Below are positions 1 to 4,626 of a stretch of 5,006 nucleotides of DNA, piece after piece. The position numbers and the translations under genes were made by a program. Source of the stretch: an uncultured Senegalimassilia sp. Its GTDB lineage: Bacteria; Actinomycetota; Coriobacteriia; Coriobacteriales; Eggerthellaceae. The notes below the pieces were generated by a model. That model saw only the letters and a list, made by a program, of their open reading frames with translations, had not been told where the DNA came from and searched no databases. The DNA is taken from the NCBI GenBank assembly GCA_934630815.1, contig CAKTWI010000033.1, positions 1 to 5,006 on the forward strand, read 5' to 3'. The first letter of the stretch is position 1, and each line of letters opens with the position of its first letter.

Positions 1-426
1 CTTATCGGCTGGGCGTTGGGCAGCCAGCTTGCCGACCTTATCACGCCCATCGACCACTGGATCGCGTTTGCGCTGCTGGCATTCGTGGGCGGCAAGATGC
101 TATGGGATGCATTCCACGAGGACGACGAGCAAGAAGGTGATGCGAAAGATACCAAGCTCGACCTCAAGGAGCTGCTCATGTTGGCCATCGCAACCAGCAT
201 CGATGCGCTTGCCGTAGGTATCACGTTCGCGTTTCTGCAGGTGGCCATCGTGCCGAGCGTGATCATCATCGGCGTTACCACCTTCGTCCTCAGCTTCGTG
301 GGCGTTGCCGTGGGCCATTTCTTCGGCGCGCGCTTCGAGAAGCCCGCAACCATCGCGGGCGGCGTGGTGCTCATCCTCATCGGCGCGAAGATCCTGCTCG
401 AGCATCTCGGGGTCATCGCCTTCTAA
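1..426 (+). CDS. mntP: Manganese efflux pump MntP, C-terminal part (5' end outside window)
   Basis: Inner-membrane Mn2+ exporter that protects against manganese excess. The frame is open from base 1 (first codons read LIGWALG) and stops with TAA at 424-426. This leaves 141 residues of a family usually about 185-190 long, so roughly the first 45-50 residues with helices 1-2 are missing. Visible are a membrane helix around HWIAFALLAFVGGKM, a strongly acidic cytoplasmic loop (HEDDEQEG), then a helix with ATSIDALAVG. That last stretch is the second copy of the family's internally repeated motif, with its conserved intramembrane Asp. Two more hydrophobic helices follow. The LIGW, HWIAF, GG+M and IATSxDAxAVG stretches match E. 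coli MntP from memory. A TTG at 16 is in frame but lies inside the protein and is not a start. In many bacteria mntP is controlled by a Mn riboswitch or MntR; the relevant upstream DNA is not here. Confidence 0.93.
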   Translation, partial: LIGWALGSQLADLITPIDHWIAFALLAFVGGKMLWDAFHEDDEQEGDAKDTKLDLKELLMLAIATSIDALAVGITFAFLQVAIVPSVIIIGVTTFVLSFVGVAVGHFFGARFEKPATIAGGVVLILIGAKILLEHLGVIAF

Positions 427-431
427 ACGGC

Positions 432-468
432 GAAGCGGCCGCTCATCGGGAGCGGCCGCTTTCGTTTC
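432..468. terminator. Hairpin terminator between convergent mntP and pheA
   Basis: Eight bases after the mntP stop, AGCGGCCGCT (434-443) is followed by a 7-base loop (CATCGGG) and the same self-complementary decamer again (451-460), giving a perfect 10-bp GC-rich stem extendable by an A-U pair. TTTCGTTTC follows on the + strand, a broken but serviceable U-tract for ending mntP. On the - strand the stem is followed by a poorer TTCGCCGTTT. The hairpin sits where two genes converge, so it probably serves both, better for mntP than for pheA. Confidence 0.8.
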
Positions 469-488
469 GCTACCTATATATAGATGCC

Positions 489-1343
489 TTATTCCACCGG
501 GTAGCTGCCGAGCACCTTCACTTCGCGCAGCTTCAGGCGCAGGCAGTTCAGGGCGGTTTGCACCTCCAGGTCTTGCGTGGAGCCTTCGATGTCCACGAAG
601 AACATGTAGTCGCCGAGCGCCTGCTTGGTGGGGCGGCTTTGGATCTTGACCAGGTTGATGCCGGCGTAGGCGAACTCGGACAAGATCATGAGTAGCGCGC
701 CGGGGCGGTCTGCCTGCAGGAACAGGGCCAGCGACGTCTTGAACTTGCTGCCCGTCAGCACCGGGATATGGCCCTGGCGGCCGATGAGCGCGAACGACGT
801 CTGGTTGCCGAAGTGGTCCTCGATGCCTTTCTCGGCCACGCGCGCGCCGTAGAGTTGCGCGGCGAAAGCGTTGCCGATGCCGGCGACCGACTTGTCGGCA
901 GCCGCACGGCGAGCGCTGTCGGCGGTGGATGCCACGGTGACGGTGGGGATGCCGTGCAGGTTGTCGTTGAGATAACGGCGGCACTGCGCCAGGCCCTGCG
1001 GATGGCTGGCGACCGTCTTCACGTCATCCAAGGTGGCCTCGGGGTGCATGATCAGGCAATGATGGATGTCAAGCACATGCTCGCCCAAGATGGTGGCGCT
1101 CGAGCGGAAGGCGAAATTGTCGAGCGTGGCCGTCACCGGCCCTTCAAGCGCGTTTTCCGTGGCCACCACGCCATATTCGCATTTCCCGCGGTCCACGCAG
1201 TCGAACACCTCGGACAGCGAGGGGCACTCGATAAGCTGCGGGTCGTCTATGCCCAAACGTTTGGCGAATGCGCGCGCAGCCTCGTCGTGATAGGTTCCGG
1301 CGGGACCCAGGTAAGCGAATGCGGATGGGGGTTCAGCGGTCAT
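489..1343 (-). CDS. pheA: Prephenate dehydratase (monofunctional, ACT domain)
   Basis: Converts prephenate to phenylpyruvate, the committed step of phenylalanine synthesis, in the cytoplasm. Residues about 10-190 form the dehydratase domain, with YLGPAGTYHDEA near the N-terminus, ENALEGPV (the family's EN-S-EG-V stretch), SHPQGLAQC and NQTSF. The usual last motif is N-x-T-R-F; the catalytic Thr is kept but Arg is replaced by Ser. Residues about 205-280 form an ACT domain with DRPGAL and QSRP (usually ESRP), the phenylalanine-binding motifs, so feedback inhibition by Phe is expected. There is no chorismate mutase domain. I chose the ATG at 1343 (284 residues) because AAGGAG lies 6 bases before it. 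An in-frame ATG at 1358 would add MKELR, but no Shine-Dalgarno precedes it and the AAGGAG lies inside that extension. The gene stands alone, convergent with mntP and divergent from the hydrogenase operon. Confidence 0.95.
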   Translation of the reverse strand: MTAEPPSAFAYLGPAGTYHDEAARAFAKRLGIDDPQLIECPSLSEVFDCVDRGKCEYGVVATENALEGPVTATLDNFAFRSSATILGEHVLDIHHCLIMHPEATLDDVKTVASHPQGLAQCRRYLNDNLHGIPTVTVASTADSARRAAADKSVAGIGNAFAAQLYGARVAEKGIEDHFGNQTSFALIGRQGHIPVLTGSKFKTSLALFLQADRPGALLMILSEFAYAGINLVKIQSRPTKQALGDYMFFVDIEGSTQDLEVQTALNCLRLKLREVKVLGSYPVE

Positions 1344-1349
1344 GCGAAG

Positions 1350-1355
1350 CTCCTT
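1350..1355 (-). promoter_or_regulatory. Shine-Dalgarno that sets the pheA start
   Basis: AAGGAG read on the - strand (1355 to 1350), 6 bases ahead of ATG 1343. It favours the shorter protein over the ATG at 1358, which has only A/T-rich sequence upstream. Confidence 0.75.
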
Positions 1356-1360
1356 CATGC

Positions 1361-1432
1361 AGATTTATTCATTTATCTTGCGAAGATATGATAACGGTTC
1401 TGTATAAAAATGCGCGAGTGATAACATAACGA
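1361..1432. promoter_or_regulatory. AT-rich divergent promoter region, pheA / hydrogenase operon
   Basis: This stretch is markedly richer in A/T than everything around it and lies between divergent genes, so both promoters are probably here. On the + strand TATAAA (1403-1408) and TATGAT (1387-1392, five of six matches to the -10 consensus) are candidate -10 boxes. TTGCGA at 1378-1383 is a possible -35 for the first, but its 19-base spacing is long. On the - strand TATACA and TATCAT are candidate -10 boxes for pheA, without a convincing -35. I cannot choose a transcription start for either gene. If the hydrogenase starts near here its 5' UTR is about 260-290 bases, unusually long. Confidence 0.45.
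1374..1388. repeat. Perfect 15-bp dyad, candidate operator
   Basis: TATCTT-GCG-AAGATA is a perfect inverted repeat with 6-bp arms and a 3-base centre. It lies 31 bases upstream of the pheA ATG and overlaps or adjoins the candidate promoter elements for the hydrogenase side. Size and symmetry fit a dimeric repressor or activator site. I do not recognise the regulator. Confidence 0.4.
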
Positions 1433-1445
1433 ACAGGAGTGGAGA

Positions 1446-1483
1446 CGACTGGGGATGGAAGTCTGCGATTTCATCCCCAATCG
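1446..1483 (+). repeat. Long stem-loop in hydrogenase leader (14 pairs)
   Basis: Bases 1446-1460 pair with 1469-1483: an uninterrupted core TGGGGATG/CATCCCCA is extended outwards by three pairs past one C/A mismatch and inwards by G-U, A-U, A-U, closing an 8-base loop (GTCTGCGA). No U-tract follows. It could act as an RNA hairpin or as a DNA dyad for a regulator. Confidence 0.5.
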
Positions 1484-1507
1484 GCGAAGGCGCGCGTGCG
1501 CGTTTCA

Positions 1508-1549
1508 CGACGGAAGGCTCGGGTTCTGCAAGCCCCGCGCCTTCCGTCG
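1508..1549 (+). repeat. Perfect 11-bp stem-loop in hydrogenase leader
   Basis: CGACGGAAGGC (1508-1518) is exactly complementary to GCCTTCCGTCG (1539-1549). The 20-base interior can fold further through CGGG (1520-1523) with CCCG (1534-1537), giving a nested stem. No U-tract follows. It is the strongest perfect inverted repeat in the intergenic region. Confidence 0.55.
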
Positions 1550-1581
1550 CGTTGCGTGCGGCGCCATCCAGGCCGCAAGCT

Positions 1582-1607
1582 CGATCGCCGGCGTAAGCCG
1601 AGCATCG
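1582..1607 (+). repeat. Interrupted stem-loop with GTAA tetraloop
   Basis: CGGC-GTAA-GCCG (1589-1600) closes a GNRA-type tetraloop. Below a symmetric 3x3 internal loop, CGAT (1582-1585) pairs with ATCG (1604-1607). It is short and weaker than its neighbours, but the tetraloop recurs in the hairpin at 1648. Confidence 0.3.
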
Positions 1608-1618
1608 GCCGCGCGCTC

Positions 1619-1645
1619 TTTGCGTATCTTTGCTCCATATGCAAA
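1619..1645 (+). repeat. 9-bp stem-loop with competing pairing
   Basis: TTTGCGTAT (1619-1627) pairs with ATATGCAAA (1637-1645) with one G-U pair and a 9-base loop. The hexamer CTTTGC occurs at 1618-1623 and again at 1628-1633, inside the loop. The second copy could pair with GCAAA (1641-1645) instead, so two mutually exclusive folds are possible. Confidence 0.4.
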
Positions 1646-1647
1646 AG

Positions 1648-1663
1648 GGCCTGGAAACAGGCC
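1648..1663 (+). repeat. GNRA-capped hairpin before the ribosome-binding site
   Basis: GGCCTG-GAAA-CAGGCC is a perfect 6-bp stem closed by a GAAA tetraloop, a very stable RNA fold. It ends 17 bases before the AAGGAGG Shine-Dalgarno. The tetraloop points to a function at RNA level rather than as a DNA operator. Confidence 0.5.
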
Positions 1664-1672
1664 AGACGAGAT

Positions 1673-1690
1673 ACACCTGTAAGGAGGTGT
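1673..1690 (+). promoter_or_regulatory. Hydrogenase Shine-Dalgarno inside a small hairpin
   Basis: AAGGAGG at 1681-1687 is a near-perfect Shine-Dalgarno, 7 bases before ATG 1695. ACACCT (1673-1678) is complementary to AGGTGT (1685-1690), so its 3' half would be paired and its 5' half placed in the 6-base loop. An alternative fold pairs ATAC (1671-1674) with GTAT (1693-1696) as well, taking in the start codon. Whether this hides the site in the cell cannot be told from sequence. Confidence 0.5.
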
Positions 1691-1694
1691 GCGT

Positions 1695-2975
1695 ATGGAA
1701 GGAGAGGCCGCAATGTCCGCGTTCGCGAACATGCTTGAGGCCAGGGGGGTCACCCGTCGCGACTTCATGAAGTTGTGCGGTACCGTGGCCGCTGCCGCCG
1801 GGCTGTCCCAGTTGACGGTCCCGCAGGTAGCCCAGGCTCTCGAGACGTCCGTCATCGGCGCCACGAAGGGTAACCTTTACCCGGTCATCTGGGTCGAAGG
1901 CGCATCCTGCACCGGCTGCACCGAGTCGTTCGCCCAGGCTCAGACGCCCAACGCCGCAGAGGTGGTGTTGGACATGATCTCCCTGAACTACTCCGAGACG
2001 CTGTCCGCAGCAGCGGGCTACTCCATGGAGGAGGCCAAGGAGCAGACCATCGAGGCCGGCGACTACATCCTCATCTATGAAGGCGCGATTCAGGAGAAGT
2101 GGGGCGGCAACGCCCTGCGCGTTGCTGGCAAGCCCGGCACCGAGCACCTGATCGAGGCCGCAAAGAACGCCAACGCCGTGGTCGCGCTGGGCTCCTGCGC
2201 CGTCAACGGCGGTTGGATGGGCGCAAAGCCCAACGTCACCGACGCTATGGGCGTGCAGCAGTACCTTAAGAAGGCCGGCATCAACGTGCCCGTCGTCAAC
2301 GTCCCCGGCTGCCCGGCCAACCCTGAGTGGCTCACCAGCGTGCTCGTCGACGTTGTGCTCATGAAGCTCAAGCCCGCCGATCTGGACCTCAACTCCGAGG
2401 GCAAGCCGGCCGGCATCTTCAACCAGACCATCCATGACAACTGCGAGCGTCGCGGCCACTTCGAGAACGGCGAGTTCGTCTACGAATTCGGTTCCGAAGA
2501 GGAGAAGAAGGGCTACTGCCTGTATCCGCTCGGCTGCCGCGGTCCTCAGACCAAGTCCAACTGCGGCGTGGTCATGTGGAACGACCGTCGCAGCTGGTGC
2601 GTCCAGGCCGGCGCCCCGTGCATCGGCTGCTGCGAGGCCAACCCCAACGACCCGGGCCAGAACTGGGTTGAGGTTAACACCCCGTTCATCAAGCGTCATC
2701 GCAGCCTGCATATCGGCGACTGGGACGTGCAGCCCACCACCATCGCCGTGGGCGTTACCGGCATCCTTGCCGCAGCGCTCGTGGTGCACGGCTTCGGCAT
2801 GAAGGCCACCGGCCGTATGGACGGCGGCGCGGACTTCGAGAAGAAGCGCGCTTGGGATGCCAAGCACCCCGAGAAGTCCGTGGGCACCTACGAGGTGTCC
2901 GAGGCCGAGCGCCAGAAGATGTACAAGGAAGACACCGGTCACGACGACCCCAATGCAACCAAGGAAGGGAGGTAA
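1695..2975 (+). CDS. hyaA: [NiFe] hydrogenase small subunit, group 1, Tat-exported
   Basis: Electron-transfer subunit of a membrane-bound uptake hydrogenase (426 residues). The N-terminus carries a twin-arginine signal, TRRDFMK with Arg21-Arg22, a hydrophobic stretch and a likely AQA cleavage site near residue 48. Proximal [4Fe-4S] ligands are Cys72 and Cys75 (CTGC), Cys168 (GSC) and Cys206 (PGCPANP); the extra cysteines of oxygen-tolerant enzymes are absent. Distal cluster ligands are His247, Cys250, Cys275 and Cys281. Medial ligands are Cys290, Cys309 and Cys312, plus Cys302 in the WCVQAG stretch where [3Fe-4S] enzymes have Pro. One membrane anchor lies at about 348-369, followed by an unusual charged tail of about 57 residues, which makes the protein longer than the usual roughly 370. 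ATG 1695 has AAGGAGG 7 bases upstream; ATG 1713, with AAGGAG 8 bases upstream, also keeps the Tat motif. The symbol is by analogy with hyaABC order. Confidence 0.96.
   Translation: MEGEAAMSAFANMLEARGVTRRDFMKLCGTVAAAAGLSQLTVPQVAQALETSVIGATKGNLYPVIWVEGASCTGCTESFAQAQTPNAAEVVLDMISLNYSETLSAAAGYSMEEAKEQTIEAGDYILIYEGAIQEKWGGNALRVAGKPGTEHLIEAAKNANAVVALGSCAVNGGWMGAKPNVTDAMGVQQYLKKAGINVPVVNVPGCPANPEWLTSVLVDVVLMKLKPADLDLNSEGKPAGIFNQTIHDNCERRGHFENGEFVYEFGSEEEKKGYCLYPLGCRGPQTKSNCGVVMWNDRRSWCVQAGAPCIGCCEANPNDPGQNWVEVNTPFIKRHRSLHIGDWDVQPTTIAVGVTGILAAALVVHGFGMKATGRMDGGADFEKKRAWDAKHPEKSVGTYEVSEAERQKMYKEDTGHDDPNATKEGR
2967..2972 (+). promoter_or_regulatory. Shine-Dalgarno of the large subunit
   Basis: GGGAGG lies within the last codons of the small-subunit gene, 6 bases before the large-subunit ATG at 2979. 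The overlap and the 3-base gap between genes suggest coupled translation giving equal amounts of the two subunits. Confidence 0.8.
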
Positions 2976-2978
2976 GCC

Positions 2979-4625
2979 ATGACGCGTTCCGTAATCGATC
3001 CCGTAACCCGTATCGAGGGCCATCTGCGCGTTGAGATGGAAGTCGAGAACGGCAAGGTATCCGACGCCTGGGTATCCGGTGGCTGCTTCCGCGGCATCGA
3101 GCTGGTCGTTGAGAACCGCACGCCCGAGGACGCTGCCCAGATCGTGCAGCGCATCTGCGGTGTTTGCCCCGTGTCGCACGCCCATGCCAGCTCCATCGCG
3201 GCTGAGAAGGCTTACGGCATCACCATCTCCAACAACGCCCGCATCATCCGTAACATCCTCGAGGGCGCCCAGTTCCTGCACAGCCACATCCTGTGGTTCT
3301 ACAACCTGGCCGGCCTTGACTACGTCAACCCGCTGAACGCGCTGAAGGCCGACCCGGCCGACGCCATGGACCTGGCTCGTGCTGCCGGCACTTCCATGAA
3401 CAGCGACTTCGTGGCCCTGAAGGAGCATCTGTCCCAGTTCGCCGAGAACGGCCAGCTGTCCATCTTCAGCGGCAACTGGTTCGATGCCGAGGACGGCACC
3501 GGCTTCAAGCTGCCGCCCGAGCTCGACCTCATCTGCACGGCCCACTACCTGGAGGCTCTGGGCATGCAGGCCAAGGCTTCTCAGATCAGCGCCCTGCTGG
3601 GTGGCAAGATGCCACATGTCATGACCCTGCGTCCGGGCGGCACGGCCTTCGTGCCCACCGACCAGAAGCTTGACGACCTGAAGCTGCTGGTTGACGAGCT
3701 GTACAACTGGGTCGAGGCGACCATGATCCCCGACGTGCTGGCTATCGCCCCGTACTACGCAGATGCGTTCGAGTACGGCAAGGGCCCGGGTCGCTACATC
3801 GCTTGGGGCGTTTTCGAGCGCGAGGACTTCAAGATGTCCAACCGCTACCTGCCCTCCGGCGTGCTTGACGAGAACCTCAACCTTTCCGAGCCCGACGAGA
3901 AGGCCATCGCCGAGTGGGTCGGCCGTTCCTGGTACAAGGGTTCCGAGACCTATCAGGCGCCGAACTTCACCACTGAGCCGGAGTACACCGACTACAATGT
4001 GAACGATCGCTACACCTGGGTGAAGTGCCCGTCCTACAACGGCAACTCCATGGAGGCCACCAGCCTTTCCCGTATTCTGGCAGCTTACAAACGCAACGTG
4101 CCGTTCATCAAGGAGCACGTGGATGCGTTCCTCAAGGCCCTTGGCCATGAGGGCGACCTGTCCGTGGCTCAGTCCACGCTCGGCCGTACCGCTATCCGCC
4201 AGATCGAGACGCTTTACATCGCCACTTGCATGAAGGAGTGGGTCGATGAGCTGATCGAGGCCGTGAAGTCCGGCGACTCCGAGTACTTCCGCGCTCCTGA
4301 GACCACCACTGGCGAAGGCTCCGGTTTCTGGGAGGCCCCGCGTGGCGCCCTTTACCACAGCGAGTCCGTTAAGGACGGCAAGATCCAGGGTTACCAGATC
4401 ATCATCCCGTCCACGTGGAACCTGGCTCCGAAGAACGAGAAGGGCCAGCACGGTCCGCTCGAGGAGGCTCTGATCGGCGTGCCGGTGGGCGACATCGAGA
4501 AGCCCATCAACGCACTGCGCACGGTGCACTCCTTCGACCCCTGCACGGCCTGCTCGGTCCACATCTCCGAGCCTGCCACGGGCAAGCGTTTCGAAACCGT
4601 CACGAGCCCTTGGGGGGTGAAGTAG
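2979..4625 (+). CDS. hyaB: [NiFe] hydrogenase large (catalytic) subunit, group 1
   Basis: Carries the Ni-Fe active site that splits H2 (548 residues, a normal length). The start reads DPVTRIEGHLR with the conserved Glu13. The N-terminal metal motif is RICGVCPVSHAH with Cys60 and Cys63; the C-terminal one is DPCTACSVH with Cys522, Cys525 and His528. The bridging position is ordinary Cys (TGC), so this is not a selenoprotein. The last 20 residues after His528 are the propeptide that a dedicated endopeptidase removes after nickel insertion; that protease is not in this window. Near the active site PRGAL (Arg455) and PSTWN are typical. The usual GGKNPH reads GGKMPH at 208-213. There is no export signal, so it must ride out with the Tat-tagged small subunit. 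It is in the same reading frame as the small subunit, 3 bases downstream. Lysines are almost all AAG, which fits strong expression. Confidence 0.97.
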   Translation: MTRSVIDPVTRIEGHLRVEMEVENGKVSDAWVSGGCFRGIELVVENRTPEDAAQIVQRICGVCPVSHAHASSIAAEKAYGITISNNARIIRNILEGAQFLHSHILWFYNLAGLDYVNPLNALKADPADAMDLARAAGTSMNSDFVALKEHLSQFAENGQLSIFSGNWFDAEDGTGFKLPPELDLICTAHYLEALGMQAKASQISALLGGKMPHVMTLRPGGTAFVPTDQKLDDLKLLVDELYNWVEATMIPDVLAIAPYYADAFEYGKGPGRYIAWGVFEREDFKMSNRYLPSGVLDENLNLSEPDEKAIAEWVGRSWYKGSETYQAPNFTTEPEYTDYNVNDRYTWVKCPSYNGNSMEATSLSRILAAYKRNVPFIKEHVDAFLKALGHEGDLSVAQSTLGRTAIRQIETLYIATCMKEWVDELIEAVKSGDSEYFRAPETTTGEGSGFWEAPRGALYHSESVKDGKIQGYQIIIPSTWNLAPKNEKGQHGPLEEALIGVPVGDIEKPINALRTVHSFDPCTACSVHISEPATGKRFETVTSPWGVK

Positions 4626-4626
4626 C

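Larger units (their letters stand above)
1433..1694 (+). promoter_or_regulatory. Long structured leader of the hydrogenase operon
   Basis: About 260 bases with no confident gene separate the AT-rich promoter island from the hydrogenase start. The stretch is GC-rich and carries a run of consecutive inverted repeats on the + strand: 1446-1483, 1508-1549, 1557-1577 (TGCGGC/GCCGCA), 1582-1607, 1619-1645, 1648-1663 and 1673-1690, the last covering the ribosome-binding site. If transcribed from the island it would be a heavily folded 5' UTR. I do not recognise any known riboswitch or leader family in it. It could equally hold a small RNA or, less likely, the short frame 1455-1682. None of the hairpins is followed by a good U-tract, so classical attenuation is not indicated. 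Confidence 0.5.

Noticed and set aside
474..483. CTATATATAG palindrome after the pheA stop
   Set aside because: Short A/T-rich self-complementary run, too weak for a terminator and not near a promoter; probably chance.
100..984. Open frame on the - strand across mntP and pheA
   Set aside because: It crosses the terminator and both genes; the product is Arg/His-rich and unlike a protein. GC-rich shadow.
768..1391. Open frame on the + strand opposite pheA
   Set aside because: Antisense to a complete prephenate dehydratase with all family motifs, and it has no recognisable domain of its own.
1508..1549. Intrinsic terminator or attenuator in the hydrogenase leader
   Set aside because: The stem is strong but no U-tract follows on either side, so Rho-independent termination is not supported.
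1439..1738. Frame with GTG start running through the leader into the hydrogenase gene
   Set aside because: Arg-rich translation, overlaps the real small-subunit start out of frame, and no Shine-Dalgarno is suitably placed.
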